Source of the DNA: Candolleomyces eurysporus
Taxonomy: Eukaryota; Basidiomycota; Agaricomycetes; Agaricales; Psathyrellaceae
Reading direction: 5' to 3'
Length of the DNA stretch: 64,000 nucleotides
Assembly: GCA_027579435.1 (NCBI GenBank)
Contig: JANBPK010000846.1
Coordinates: forward strand, 124,001 to 188,000
Part shown: piece by piece, positions 36,589 to 49,670 of the stretch
Layout: each line of letters starts with the position of its first letter
Position numbering within the stretch: the stretch's first letter is position 1
Notes under the pieces: generated by a model
The model's database searches: none
What the model saw: the letters and a program-made list of their open reading frames with translations, nothing else
Told to the model about the DNA's origin: nothing
Made by a program: the position numbers and the translations under genes

Positions 36589-37596
36589 ATGTCGTCGAAA
36601 CTCCCATCCGTCTTAAGCGCGACCGAGGATGATATCCAGCTCCTCTTGGCCGCCCAATGCCACATTGGCACCAAAAACTGCGATAAGCAGATGGAACCCT
36701 ATGTCTGGAAGCGAAGGGCTGATGGTACGTTCTGTTCGCCCTCATTTTCTTGCAGAAAATCGATTAATTACGACAGGTATCCACATCTTGAACATTGGAA
36801 AGACCTGGGAGAAACTTGTTCTCGCTGCTCGTATCATTGCCGCCGTCGAGAACCCCAACGACGTTTGCGTTATCTCTGCTCGCCCATACGGCCACCGTGC
36901 GGTCCTCAAATTTGCTGCTAACACTGGTGCTCAAGCCATCGCTGGTCGCTTCACCCCCGGTTCCTTCACCAACTACATTACCCGATCGTTCAAGGAGCCT
37001 CGCCTCATCATTGTCACCGATCCCCGTGTTGACCACCAAGCTATCCGTGAAGCTTCCTATGTCAACATCCCCGTTATCGCTCTTTGCGATACCGATGCTC
37101 CCTTGAAGTTCGTCGACGTTGCCATCCCCACGAACAACAAGTCGAAGCATTCGATCGGTCTTATCTGGTGGTTGCTCGCCCGTGAGGTCCTTCGCCTCCG
37201 TGGCACCATCCCCCGCAGTGCCGACGGCTGGAATGTCATGGTCGACATGTTCTTCTACCGAGACGCTGAGGAGGTCGAGAAGCAACAGCAAGAGGAGGCT
37301 GCTGCCAAGGCCGCTATTGCCGGTGGTATTGCCGAGGAGGCCCCTGCTGGTCTTTCAGAGTGGGACGTTTCCAGCGCACCTCAAGCTGGGGGTGTCAACC
37401 CTGCCTTGGTCGCAGAAGGTTCGCGACATTTTTCAAATGTAAAACCGCAGAACCTGACATGTAATACACAGGTGGTGCTCTCGACTGGTCCGCCGAGCAC
37501 AATGCTGGACCTACCGACTGGTCTGCTGAACCAACCAACACTGCTGGTGGTGGATGGGGTGCCGATAACACTGGTGGCGGCAGCGGCTGGGATTAA
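36589..37596 (+). CDS. rps0: 40S ribosomal protein uS2 (RPS0/RPSA)
   Basis: Small-subunit ribosomal protein of the laminin-receptor/S2 family. [22 protein letters not shown] leads into [19 protein letters not shown] and [21 protein letters not shown], with [51 protein letters not shown] and [18 protein letters not shown] all conserved. The C-terminus has the eukaryote-specific acidic tail with Trp repeats ([18 protein letters not shown]...GWGAD...GSGWD). Two introns, about 36725-36776 and 37419-37471, both phase-consistent. Codon use is strongly biased, as for highly expressed genes. Confidence 0.96.
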
Positions 37597-37873
37597 GCAA
37601 CATCCCTCCTTTAGCACGTTTCACGTTGGAGAAGCTGTTTTCTCGTTCATGCACTATGGGTATTATCTATGTCGCGCTATGACAGCATGCAAAATGATAC
37701 TTTCTTTACCTCTCACATCCCGCCTGTGTTTCCGGAGTTCTTCATGCCTAGGCTCAGTAAATCCAATACAATTTTTTGGATCGGAAATTTTGGCTATTGG
37801 GCAGGACCGTGAGTACGTGTGGGCTATATCACTAATAGATAGATCTTTCGAGCTACTTTTCCGCCATGCGAGG

Positions 37874-39444
37874 TCAAAGTTTACAGATAACTAATTGTGG
37901 GGTAGCGAGGCCTAGAAGAGGGCAACGATCAAACGTTGTTCAAGAAGAGCAGAGCGCTTTCTTACCGTGCATGAAGAGCCGATTCCTCTCTGTGTCGTAT
38001 GCGACTGAAGTGATACCGGACGCTAAGGAACCATCATCTTCGAATACCTGTGAGTTGAGACGAGGATGAGCATCTGGAGGATTACGCAGAACACGGTATG
38101 TAATACGGTGGCAAGCAACGGAGAGGGTGAACGAGGATCTTTCACATACCCGATCAACTTTGAATTTCTGTCCATAAAACGAGTTTGGGCCCGTGTTGAT
38201 AGAGAAACGGAAGGCCGTAGATGGCGAGGCGACCTTGGTGGGGTTCGCAAAGTGCTCATATACAAGAACCAAGGCTTTTGGGAAACCTGTAATGGGAGTA
38301 TGAGTAAAGTAGTTGCGTGCGAGTAGAAAGGGGAGGGTGTACCTGCGACCCAAACGTGTCCTTCAGAGTCAACAGAAGCGTTATCCATTGAGCGATCTGA
38401 TAATTCGTTAGTATAATCCTTTGGCAAAGTACGTGGAAGGATCCCCCGTACCCGATTCGATAACGTCCGTAATGACCAGAGTGTTGTCCGCTTGCTTCTC
38501 AAGGACAGTGAGCTGGCCACCGATTGAATTGACGACGTAAAATGTCCCGTTGGGTGCCTGAGCGATCCCGTTGTTGCCATGCATGTTCTGAATGGCGTAC
38601 TTGCACCCTTCAGTTTCGTGGCAGTATACGACTGACGTGGTGGCTCGTCCTAAAAGGTCCAAATCTCTGATCTACATCGGGGTGTGTGATGACTGGTCAG
38701 AACTGAACAGTGCTCTGTTTGAACGCGAGAAGATGCTCACCAAACCGGTCTTGACTCCATAGTCGTTGGTGACCCAAAAGGCCTTGCCGTCAGGGGTTCC
38801 AGTGAGGTCATTTGGGGTCAGGACTAGAGGGTCCTCGACGGTTCTGACATATTCCATAGTCGATCCCCCAAGAGTTGTCTTGAATACTTCGACAGAGGAG
38901 TCTGCTCCGACGACCTTTGGGTCCCCACTCAGGGGTTCACGGTGGTTGACCAAGTAGACCCAGAGCTCTGAGGGGTTCGAGGAGGAGGCGACGACATCCA
39001 TGCCGTGAAGCGACAGTCCCCTCGGGCTGTTGAAGTTGACAGTCTTTAGTTTGGTGACCTTTCCAGACTGCGGGTTGTATGTAGCCACGTAGTCTGTACG
39101 TGAAGCACCTGTCGCGTTAAACCGCTGCGCATTGGGCAGCCAGTGGGGACGACTCTCTTGGGTGGAACATGCCAAGTAGACCACACCGGATGGCTGGTGA
39201 AGAACGAGTTCTGCAAGAAAAATTTAAATGGTTAGTAGAAAGAATGTCTGTTAGGGGGCGTCCATAACGCACTCTCGCATGCCTTGAGCTCTGGAACCGT
39301 TGTGCAATCTGTATTGCCTCTGGGATCTATAACTCGACCTTGACCGAACTTGACCAGAATCGGTTTGAGCCTGAGCTGGTAGAAACCCCCAGCAATAGCG
39401 GCGAGTACGACAAGAATATTGAGCAAGATACGGCCCACGCCCAT
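37874..39444 (-). CDS. Arylesterase/paraoxonase-like beta-propeller protein
   Basis: Calcium-dependent phosphotriesterase-fold (six-bladed propeller) protein similar to fungal serum paraoxonase/arylesterase family members. N-terminal anchor [21 protein letters not shown], then [21 protein letters not shown], a blade with [68 protein letters not shown] and [19 protein letters not shown]. The Asn-containing NDL, NNGIA and DNAS motifs are those expected to bind the catalytic calcium. The last exon (after an intron ~37911-37950) ends TPQLVICKL. Substrate unknown: lactones, esters and phosphotriesters are all known for the family. Confidence 0.8.
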
Positions 39445-40002
39445 CTTGAAAGGGATGTTGAATTGGAGGTTGAAGCAGGTCGGGATTCAAGTTAACCGGT
39501 TATGTAGTATGCATTTAAAGGTGGGGAAAGCCTGATTGGCGTCACGCTGTAGGTCCCCGTGATGCATTGATTCCTTGGCGGCTGTTGCGAGTCCACTCAG
39601 GGGCGCGCTCAAACTCGGAATGAAAGTGCAATCCGTGACAGAATCTTCACTTCAAACCCAAGCTTTCATGACCAGGGAACGGGAGCTCGTCCTGCGTAGA
39701 GCCCGTCAAAATTCGCGTGGCGATCACGATGCTGGAGCCGTCCCAGGGATAAAGATGTACAGGTTCTCTGAAAAAGGGGCCTCCTTGAGCATTTCTCAAA
39801 TTTGAAGCCTGGCGCTAAATTGTGTCTTCCACAGTTGGGTTGGAAGAAAATGTGGTGGTATCCGAGGTTTCGAGCCATGGAAGAGCATTGCCGGCAGCGG
39901 CCGGCTCGGAGCTGGCTGATAAACTCGTTTGGCACTCCTCGTTTCACTGTTCGGGGGCGCTCAGCACCGCACTGCCATTGTCACTCTTGATATCGAACCA
40001 CC
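39445..40002. other. Divergent promoter region
   Basis: 558 bp between the arylesterase-like gene and bleomycin hydrolase. Open frames here overlap one another and carry no domain. It is taken as two promoters. Confidence 0.5.
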
Positions 40003-41893
40003 ATGGGCAACCAGCAATCCTCGAGGAGCCTTATCCCCACCCCAACCAACTACAACTTTCCCGAGAACGAGAAAGGGGAATCTGGCGAGACAGCCCCTGT
40101 TGTCGAATTCCAGTTGGCAGCACCCATTTCCGGAGATGGAAAGCTTGCCTTGAGTCACATTGCTTCATGGGAGAATGAAGCAGCGAGCAACTCAAAGGTG
40201 CAGCTGGCAAGGACCATCCTATCGCAAAGTGATATCCGGACGGTGCTTTCCTCACGTTCTGCGAGGATTACAGACCAACATATCTTCAACAATGTGGTGG
40301 ATTTCAAGACGGGTCCGGTCACCAACCAGAAGAGCAGTGGCAGATGCTGGTTATTTGCCACGACTAATGTTATCCGGTATAACATTATGAAGAAGCTGAA
40401 GCTGAAGGACTTCCAGCTTTCGCAGGTATGGCACTATCTGTTCGCTTCCCGAGGCGGTAGCTGATATCGTGCGCCTGCTAGTCTTATCTCTTCTTTTGGG
40501 ACAAGCTCAACAAAGCCAACTATTATTTGGAGCTTATGATTCAACACTCGGACCTGCCCCTCGACGATCGCCTCGTCCAACACCTCTCCGGAGACCTTAT
40601 CTCTGACGGTGGCCAGTGGGACATGGCCGTTAACCTCTTGGAAACTTATGGATTGGTTCCTCAATCTCTATACCCGGAGTCTACTCATTCATCTCTGTCC
40701 GGACCTCTGAACAACCTTCTCAAGACCAAGCTGCGAGAGCATGCCCTTATCCTACGACAGCAAGCTGAAGCCCTTCGAAATGCAGCCATCAAGGAAGACA
40801 CGGTCATCGCTACTTTGCGTGCTCAGAAGGAAGAATTGATGAAGGAAATTTACTTGATCATGACTGCCACCCTCGGTGTCCCACCTAACCCGAACAAGAG
40901 GTTTGTCTGGGAGTACCTCGACCAGGATGAGAAGACCGGACGATGGGAGGGCTCCCCCAAGGAGTACTTCGAGCAATTCGGAACCAAACCACACACCGTA
41001 AGTGGCATTATATTCTTAAAGACTGTGATGGTAATAAACTCATGAAGATGCTAATATTCCAGCCCTCCGAGTCCTTCTCGTTGATCAATGACCCTCGGAA
41101 TGAGCTGGAGACATTGTATACCGTCGACAAGCTCGGTAACATCTGGGGTGGTCGACCGATCCTCTGTAAGTTTCATCCGACCACCTCTCTTCATTACCAT
41201 CAATTCATTTAACTATTCTAGATGTCAACACCAAGATTGAGAACATGAAGGCGATGATAATCAAGGTGAGGAGTACATTGAAGAGTGATTGATCTCCCTC
41301 TAAATGCCAAAACTAGATGATCAAAGCTGGCCAACCTGTGTTCTTCGGCTGTGACGTTGGAAAGTTCTCTGACAGCGGATCTGGGATCATGGACACCGCT
41401 CTGTACGAGTACGAGGTACGCTGGTTTTCATTCCGATTTCTTGGCCCGAGCTCATTTCCGGTCAGAATGCTTTCGATATCAAACTTGGCTTGACCAAAGC
41501 AGAGCGATTGCAAGTCTGCGACTCTTCCATGACCCACGCCATGGTCATCTCTGGCGTTCACCTTGATCCCGAAGGCAAACCTATTCGCTACAAAGTCGAG
41601 AACTCTTGGGGTGAATCATCAGGCAACCACGGTTACTTCATCATGACTGACGAGTGGTTTAACGAGTGCGTTTCTGTCAACTTTTTCCAACCGATAGTCG
41701 GACTGAGAGATCCTGTGATAGATTCGTGTACCAAGTCGTTGTTCCCAAAGCGCTGGCGCCGAAGGAACTGGTTCAGGTTTACGAGTCGGGTAACCCAGTT
41801 GTTCTGCCTCCCTGGGATCCTATGGTCAGTACTCCGGTCCGTTTTTTGTGTGCCTATTTTTGACAGCGCTTCCTTTAGGGCTCTTTGGCATGA
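40003..41893 (+). CDS. lap3: Bleomycin hydrolase (C1B cysteine aminopeptidase)
   Basis: Cytosolic papain-fold aminopeptidase that hydrolyses peptide and homocysteine-thiolactone bonds and acts as a hexameric barrel in yeast (Lap3/Gal6). Catalytic Cys in SSGRCWLFATTN, catalytic His in MTHAMVISGV and catalytic Asn in ENSWGESSG are all present. Supporting stretches: HIFNNVVDFKTGPVTNQ, SYLFFWDKLNKANYYLE, GGQWDMAVNLLETYGLVPQ, FFGCDVGKFSDSGSGIMD. A 40-residue Pro/Ser-rich N-terminal extension precedes the usual core. The final intron (41825-41878) leads to a mini-exon adding GSLA before the stop. Confidence 0.94.
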
Positions 41894-42910
41894 GGAGATG
41901 GGCCTTCCTTGACCTTGTATCATATGATCTCTGCATCTTTTACTTATCTGATACCTTCTGCTGTATGCACTGTAACTCCTTTGGGGGAGGGTGTATGTAC
42001 CTGACATATCCTTTACGAGTCCATCTGTATCTCTGTACAGCTCTATCCGCAGCTTGTCTATACCATCTATATGCTTTTGATCTCATGGCCCTGTGCACTG
42101 GAGCCAGAGGCTAAAATTCTCCAATGATCCACGGGACCTACTCTTCCAAAAGCATGTAGCCCGAACATCGCTTGGCCGAAAAGGTACGGGTGTGGAGTCT
42201 TAATTGTGGCAGGCCAAGTTCAGTGGCACACTTTCGGCCGGAATGATGGACCTCATCTTGACTCCAGCCCTCATGCTCTGAATCCAATCTCAAGATGACA
42301 CGTACCGTAAGGAGGCAATATTGATTCACACTGCTCGTTACAGCTCCCCCAACGTAATTTCATCATGAAACGGAGAGTATACGACAAATTCAGGTGAGTC
42401 GCTCGGAAGCAAAGTGGCCATCATCATCCGTCTTCACAAATGACTGTAATCTAACCGCATTCTGACCTTCGAGCTGCAGGTATTGCGATCCTCAGTGACC
42501 TCCAGAAGCCTTCAGAGGCCCAGCGAGCCTCGACTTGCATCCGAATCAGGTCGCTTTTTCAGCGCTGAGGTTCCCAAAATACGCGCAGGCGGAAAGTACT
42601 TCCGGGATGCGGTCTCACAGACTCATCATCCCGCCAGGGACAAAGGATGACTACTGGTCGGAGATCAGGCAACGACTTACCGCAAAGGCGGTATCATTTC
42701 CCCGTTCTAATATAGGGCTGGGATGCTCACGTCCCTCTCATAAATTGTTCGACCAAATCAATCGTTACGTTCCTTTGCTTTCTCTCCCTTGTCACTCCTT
42801 CGCCTCCCTCCGAGCTTCCGTTGAAGAAGCCACTCGGAGATCTCTACCTACGCTCTCAAGTTTCTTGACGGGTCCAACTAACGCCCGCCGGGATATAACA
42901 AGGAGGAACC
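41894..42910. other. Intergenic region, no supported gene
   Basis: 1 kb. A 132-residue open frame at 42535-42933 has no recognisable domain and overlaps the start of the next gene, so it is not called. Confidence 0.45.
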
Positions 42911-44445
42911 ATGTCTTCTGGTCGTGGATTTAGCTTTTGGGGGACCGTTGCTGCCGTCTGGACGGCGCTCAGGGTGAAGAAGGAATGGGACGACTGTGAG
43001 TCTTGAACTACCCTTTCCAAGACGGTTCTTTCTGGGCACCATGCACTGACAATGATACTATTCCACAGACCGCGCTGTAGCCAGCGATGATCCTGAAGCC
43101 AGGGTTCGGCTTCCTGATAGCTCTCTCCCTCGTGGGGATGCTGAGGCAGGTGGTGTCGACGAGGACGACGCTGCCCTCCTTGATACCAATATTCGCGTAA
43201 GACGGCAGAAGAAGAAATCCACCGGTTGCTGTGTCTGCTGCGGTATCGAGTACGTTTCTATCATCTCCTCAAACTGATCAATTATTCAAAATATATTTCT
43301 CCGCGTGTTTCACAGTTGCACTCTGTTCTGGAAAGCCTTTGCTTTCGTTCTCGCGATTTGGACGGTTTATGGTATCTTCAAGTTCGCGAGATGGGCTGTG
43401 ACGGTTAGTTTCTCTATGCCGACTATTTCCGCCTTGGTACCACCCTGACTCCGTACATGATAGCCATCCCCGACAGGACTGGAGGGCATGCCTGTCTTTG
43501 GACAAGATCTAGGCTGCGACCATGCCGCGACCTACTACAAGGATGCTCCTGATGGTGACATGTTCACCGTCCCGGCCCCCGCAGGCGCGCACAAAATCCA
43601 AATCGCGGGATCTGGTGTGGGTACATTGACCCTCACCGCCGCGCCGGACAATGCCACCGAGCTATCGTACAAGGTCATCATGAAGGGCACAGACAAAGTC
43701 TTGATGGATCTGGTGAATTTGCAAGTCGACGAATCCAATTTTGGTTCCCGATTGGAAGTCAACACGCCTTCAATCAGCAAGGCGGATGTCGCTTCTGGAG
43801 CGATGTGCATCCGGTACGACATCGTCCTTGCCGTACCCAAGAACGTCAAGGAACTCTACGTCCGCGGTACCACAACGGTCCAGGTCAAGTTCGACGAGAA
43901 AGCGCATCTCGACGTTCAACGACTCTCTGTTATTCTCTTCACCAACGACGAGAAGAACTTGATCCTTCCCCAGCCTGGATTCCACGCTTCGGATGAACTG
44001 TATCTCGAAGTGTACAGAGGATGGGTGGTCGGCGAAGTTTCTGTCGGTGATAACACTATAATCAGCACACAGCGCTCCGACGCCGTGGCCAACATCAAAA
44101 TTCACCCCACCCAGAGCCACGACCCCACCGGTACAGCAAAGGTTGCGAAGCTCAACACCGCGAGTGGTTCTGGCCGCTCAGAATATTTCTATGTCACCGA
44201 CAAGGCGTCCAAGCGACCCATCGAGAGCCGTCATATCTCGGCAAAGAATGGGGACGTCTACCTGCGATACGCAAAGTCCGAGTTCAATGGCAAGATCGCT
44301 CTCAACTCGAAGAGCTCGACGATTTTGGGTGCAGTGACGAAGGTCGAGGATACTGGAGCTCAGTGGAATTATATCCGTGGTAGTGCGGATNGGGGGGGAT
44401 ACGATGGTCGTAGAATCCGGCGGCTGGACAGGGTTGTACTTCTAA
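42911..44445 (+). CDS. Single-pass membrane protein with large beta-rich ectodomain, unknown function
   Basis: Not a family I can name. An acidic cytosol-type N-terminus (RGDAEAGGVDEDDAALLDTN) is followed by a Lys/Cys-rich juxtamembrane patch (RRQKKKSTGCCVCCGIDC), one membrane helix (LFWKAFAFVLAIWTVYGIFKF) and about 330 residues predicted mostly beta by eye, with regular GTxTLT, YKVIMKGTDK, VNLQV and LYVRGTTTVQV strands. Three introns in the first 550 bp. An N at 44391 beside seven G residues breaks the frame; treated as absent, the protein ends DTMVVESGGWTGLYF at the stop 44443-44445. Type II topology is likely. Similar proteins are, in my recollection, common and unannotated in Agaricomycetes. 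Confidence 0.75.
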
Positions 44446-44605
44446 TTTCTATACCAAGTCTCCCTTGCAACGTAGACATAATCAATGGTGCGTTTGTAGT
44501 GATCAAATATAATTATTTCCTATCTTGCAGCCGTCGCCCGGTGTCGTCGACAGTCATCCATATCGTAGGGAGGGGACGAGCCCAAAAGAGAGAGGAGAGA
44601 TGTGG

Positions 44606-45476
44606 TCAGCTCTGCGGTTTGAGCCTCCGAGAATCGCCAGGGTCAGGTTCAGCTGCAAGCCTTGCATCTTCTTCTATACGCAGCTGCTGCCTCTGTTCCT
44701 TCTGGAAAGTGCTGATTTCCCGTGTCCGGCTGAGAGCCTCAGCCATCACCTCTCTCCTCGTCGTCAGAGTATTCGCAATCACGAACACAATCGTCTGCAC
44801 GTAGTTTAGCTCAACTTGGCACAGTTCTCCCATTCGGAAAGACCCACCGAAACGACCCCAAACATGATAATCCTATCCTTCCACTTGTCATCGACAGCCC
44901 CACTGCTATAGAGCTCTTGCTGTCTCTTCCGATGAGCAGCACGCCAAGCAGCCGTCGTTTGGTATCTCAAATCCGCAGACGGGTTCGCAGGAGAGCCGTC
45001 ATCCGTTGAGCCCGACGCAGCCTTCCCGCGGAGTACATCATAAGCACGGGTTATAGCCTGGAACCGTGAATGGGCGATATCCGGTGGGACGTCTGAGGCT
45101 TTGTCAGGGTGGTATATCCTGACCAGGTCGAAATCTAGTGGCAGTAGAAGCGAGCGGGTGTTCTGCGTCAGGTTTTGAGGTACTTTGGAAAAGGAGGAAG
45201 GAGAACGCACGTACATCGAGCTTTTATATCAGCCTCAGTCGCATTCCTCGGTAAATGGAAAATCTGGTGCGGGGTAGGATTCCGGTGTGGAGGGTAAGGG
45301 TACGGCGACGGCGAGCTGCCTTCCGAAGACGAGGACGCTGACGCTGAGCTCGCGAACCTTTTAGCCTGTCCTCTACATCCCTTCCTGGCTACTGCTAGAC
45401 TTGCTCGGGCAGCATGAATACAGGAGTGTCGGCAGCGCGAGGACCAGGTCCCGTTGAGTGAAGGAGGAAGCATCAT
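44606..45476 (-). CDS. J-domain (DnaJ-like) protein, probably mitochondrial, membrane-tethered
   Basis: The N-terminus from ATG 45476 is Arg/Ser/Ala-rich with no acidic residue in the first ~35 positions (MMLPPSLNGTWSSRC...AVARKG), as for a mitochondrial presequence. The J domain follows: HQIFHLPRNATEADIKARY, then after an intron FDLVRIYHPDKASD with the diagnostic HPD, and FQAITRAYDVLRG. Downstream are a charged segment, a hydrophobic stretch (TIVFVIANTL) and a C-terminal helix rich in Glu/Arg. J proteins stimulate Hsp70; the client or location is not shown by the sequence. An upstream ATG at 45575 is in frame and would lengthen the N-terminus by 33 residues. Confidence 0.8.
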
Positions 45477-46147
45477 CGGAAACGGAATAACGGAGCCCGA
45501 TTCCAGAATACATTTCGCAGGGACCTGAAGCGTGATCTGCGTCATGTGACTCGAAGCAAGGCGCGTCACCGCCATCAGACGCGTCAAAGCAAACCCAAGG
45601 GGGGCAGATGGGCCTAGTAGCCGCCGATGCTATTCGGGCCCTAGGTTATAAATCACAATCTCGTTATGCTGCGCACCTCGGAAATGTTACACCGCTTTCT
45701 GATAGTAAGAATGTTCGTTTTCTGATCATTTATGTAAAATATTATTGATACAAGGAATTCCGCAGTTTCTAAGTACGGCGTGGTGCGGTGAGAGTAGATG
45801 CTCTTTCGTTCAATTGATACAGTTTGTGAGAAGGAAGGATATATAGCTAGTCAGAAGGCATAATAGGTATAATAAACGACAAAAATAAAAGGAGTGTAGT
45901 AGAATAAGATAAAAATAACCGAATGCAGATTGGTTTATCTATTCTAAAAAAGATGCGAGATGCAGATGAGTGAGTGAGTGAGTGTGGATGACATGAAATG
46001 AGTATGTGCTAATTGCGTCGTGAAGAATAAGAGTGAAAATGAAGATCGATGCAATGCAAGAAACTGAAAGGCTATCGTGAAGAGAGGAAAGGGATGCGAA
46101 ACGTAAACTCAGAAGAGAAAGAAAGAGAAAATAGGTCCATATCAAAA
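45477..46147. other. Intergenic region with GAGT microsatellite
   Basis: Upstream of the J-protein and downstream of the TRP-like gene. It is A/T-rich from ~45650 and has a (GTGA)n tract near 45967-45982. No gene was seen. Confidence 0.45.
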
Positions 46148-48847
46148 TCATGAACTCGAATCCTCCGGAATCCGATCATGATTCTGCTGATAAGCCTGTA
46201 TCACCTTTGTCGACGACGACCTTGTAAGGTGTCCTCCACTGCTACTAGACTCAGGCCTCGACCCAGGCTTCCAAGCGCTCGGCGAATTCGACTCCGACGT
46301 CCGCCTACTGAGATACCCAGCACTTCCTTCAGGCGTATGCCCCGGAGACGACCCGCTGAAAAACATGGAGTCCCCATCCCTCGGACTGCCAGTGCCACTA
46401 TAACCATGCGCACTAGATTCCGCAGGCGAGTTCGGGTGCGACAGCTGGAACGACCATCGCCTTGGCAAGACCGATCCAATCGTCAGCGTACCCGAATCCC
46501 TGGAATACAGACTAGGTGGCTCCATCGTCGATACCGTAGTCCCCGTCGGCGAAATAGGGAAAGGTTGAAGGACAGACGCGTCAAGAGGCGTGCTATGGTC
46601 TGGAGTCGGGTTGAGCGGTCGGAGATGTACAGTCGTTGGCGTGATATCGACGCTCGAGTCCGTTTGAGGTGAAGATTCTACCTTCGCTAACACTCCCTTC
46701 TCCAACAGCGACCCATCTGACCGTGAGCCTGACCTGTCAGACGAACTCGACGAATCGTTGTCCGAGACCTCTTGTTGTCGTGGTCGGAATCCGTTGCGAG
46801 CAAGAAGGAAGAAGTTTAGGAAGAGGTTAATGATGGTGACGACGACGGCGACTGCGAAGATGACTGCGATAACAGCTCCAATGACGACACGAGGGATCGG
46901 GGAGACGCTGAGGGATGGTAGGAAGGCGATCATCAACCCAGAGCACACCAGGCGCACAATGGCGAGATAGGTGCCAAAGACATCGCCTCCTCTTGTCGGG
47001 TAGGGCTTGAGGACGATGTATGAGATCACGACCAATCCTTCGAGGGCCACGACCAACGCGATCTGAGCCGCTGCACTTGACTTGGCGAACGCGATGAAAA
47101 TCGCACGAAGGATCATGGCGACCAGAGTTACGATGAAGAAGTAATATCGCTGGACTCGGTATTGGGCGTAGAGGGGTGCGTTGACAAGGAGATGTTTCTC
47201 ATCCGGAGCATACAGCTCCGATGCACCTCCTCTCCTCTTCGCAGACCGGAGTGTCGTAAATGTGGGCCATCCGATGGCCGCGAGAAGCGCGACCAAGGTA
47301 AAGACAGAAAGGAGAATGGATAGCCACGAGTCTTTCAATGTCCATTGATAGAAAATGAAAATGAAAAGCGGCATGGAAGAAATTAGAACCTAAAAATATT
47401 ATCAATGTCAATGGCACATCCAAAAAACCGAGATGAAGGCAAACTCACGAGACGAAGAATCCATGACCTAGCGAAAGAAAGGTAGTCGAACGGGGGTTCC
47501 ACAGAATTCTTCTCCGTTTGCGTTTGCGCTCGTCTTCTGTTCAACAGAACGAATACACCGTATCCGATAGCGAGCACCGCCATACCGACAGCGAAAAGCA
47601 TCAAGGCGCAGAAGAATGCTGTCATGAACGCGTTGGAGGTCGAGACATTCACGGAATTGACGTAAATCGGAAGGCCTGCTTGCAAAACATTGGATGAATC
47701 CGAGGTTACTGTTTGCACCTCTCCCTTGATGGTCTCCCTCTTGGCCAGATGCGAAACAGCATCGGGGAGGTAAGGTGGAGCAGCAGCGAGCTCAGAAAAC
47801 CGCTTGGCGTAGTTGGTAACCTCGCGCTTGAACAGGTCGGTCAAGGGTAGAGAGGGCGGCGCAGCAGCAGCATTGTTATACGGACTCAAACGCCGGTTTA
47901 CGAACTGAACTGCGGATCCTGAGCTGGAATCAGCCAAACGACCCCCGGTAAGATGCCGCATCCTATTGATAGAATTTTGGATTGGTGATGATTCCGAGGT
48001 TGGGAATAGTCCGAGCGTCCAGGCGAAATTTAGGGTGAATGCGCGATAAATGGAGGGGTAGTTGAGGCTGAGTAATGCGCTGGTGCCAATAGTCTGGTAG
48101 AGGGACATGAGGTCGAGGAAACGGAATGGGGGGATAGCGTCTGCAACCAATGCAGACACGCCGAGCGAAAGGAGCAGTGCGGCGATGGCTATCCCGCCAG
48201 TCGCCCATTCGACAGCTTTCTGATGTGTGGACCATCCGTTAGCGAGTGTTGCTTGCACGCAGGCTCTGACTTTTCCGGTCTTGACGTCAGTCAAAGATAG
48301 CTGCGCAAAGCCTTCCAAGTCTGGTATCTTGAACGCGATTGCGGGAATTCGTGAAGCGACATCCAAAGACTTTGGTAGAGTGATCGAATCTGCACCGGTG
48401 AAGTTGTACATGGGGAGGGGACAAAGGGCACCGCCAAGGATATTGCAGAAATCGAGGGTAAGGTTGACGGGCTTCATCCCGTAGACATTGAGGAAAAGGT
48501 TGGCGGTGACGTTGACATCAGGTTGCTGAAACAAGAGCAAAGGTCAAACAAAGCGACGTGGACGAGGTGGAAACGGCACGCACCACACTGGCCGCAGACA
48601 CGTTGAACGACACGGATTGGTTGTGCGCGAAGTAGGCCACTTCGAATCTCGAGATAAGGAGTGTATCTGGAGGATTGCAATATGTCACAGACGATGTAAC
48701 TGTGGAGAGGGTCGGGCTTAGCAGGGTAGAAAATGAGAAAATGACGTAGTACGCACATACTGAGTCCTCCCTTGCATGGGTGAAGGACGACAGAGAGAAA
48801 AGGAGGAAGATGAAGCTCGCTCGCGACCAGGCGAGGGAGGAGAACAT
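46148..48847 (-). CDS. TRP-like/FLC-family membrane channel protein with ML-like domain
   Basis: Signal peptide (SFIFLLFSLSSFTHA), then an extracellular ML-like domain with CNPPDTLLISRFEVAYF, NVTANLFLNVYGMKPVNLTLD and LCPLPMYNFTGAD, followed by about nine membrane segments (AVEWATGGIAIAALLLSLGVSAL, FMTAFFCALMLFAVGMAVLAIG, SWLSILLSVFTLVALLAAIGW, YYFFIVTLVAMILRAIF and others) and a Ser-rich cytosolic tail of ~180 residues. This matches fungal Flc/Spray/Pkd2-type proteins, implicated in calcium homeostasis, FAD transport to the ER and cell-wall integrity. Several short introns. The tail contains many SP/TP sites. Intact by length. Confidence 0.88.
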
Positions 48848-49670
48848 GGCAGAAGATGAGAAGACGAAGCGGCGGGGCGCAGAAAGATGGGGCCCTTCTG
48901 TTTGATAAGTGGATCAGAAAGACATAATATAGCCAGCTGCATTGTGCACCGCACCGAAGCCGAAGAACACAACAAAGTTCTATTGTTCTCTTTTTGTCGT
49001 GTAGTAAGCGTCCTTGTGGATGTGAGAGAGACTTCTTGCGTTGTATTCGAATCTACAAGGAAATAGTGCTCTGGGCTGGGCCTCTCATGGAGCAGAGTGC
49101 GTGGGGACCGGGAGGCAGGGAGGGACAAATCATGTCGAATGAGAGACCGGGCGATATTTAGGCAGAGCGTCAGTGATCGGACTTGGCGACTATTATGGGA
49201 GCCCATCATATTCATAGCTCTGCCTCTCTGCCTCGCTGCCTCGGCATGCAATACAGACATTGCAGCCCATGAGGATATCGCACGACTAACAGCATATTAC
49301 AGACCCATATTGATGCTGATTGCTGCAATCTGAAATTTGAAACCTGGAGCGCGCNGGTCTGGGGCCATTCTTGGCTGCCCGCAGCGCGCTGACGGAGACC
49401 TCGGATTTTTAACGGTAGTACCGACTTGAACGCGTTCATATTTTGGCACGCAGGACATTTCAGTGACCAGAAGGAAAATAGAATGCCAAAAGACCCTGGC
49501 TCGGCCCGAGACTTGGTACCTCTTGGAACATAGCAGCTGTACCTTGGAGAACAACTTAAGCGTCAATGGAAAGTTACCACGATACCTAAACCGGAAATTC
49601 CCGTAACCCGAGAGAGGCCGAGTTTTTGCTGGCTGCTCACCGTCTCCCTCGTCCAAGTCAACTCCAAAAC
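48848..49670. other. Divergent promoter region
   Basis: Between the TRP-like gene and the OSCP gene. One isolated N at 49355. No gene supported. Confidence 0.45.

Noticed and set aside
36764..37291. 175-codon minus-strand open frame
   Set aside because: Shadow of the highly biased RPS0 coding sequence on the opposite strand.
42535..42933. 132-codon plus-strand open frame
   Set aside because: No domain, crosses the start of the membrane-protein gene, composition like non-coding sequence.
46178..46672. 164-codon plus-strand Arg-rich open frame
   Set aside because: Antisense to the Ser-rich tail of the TRP-like gene; Arg-rich composition is the usual shadow of Ser codons.
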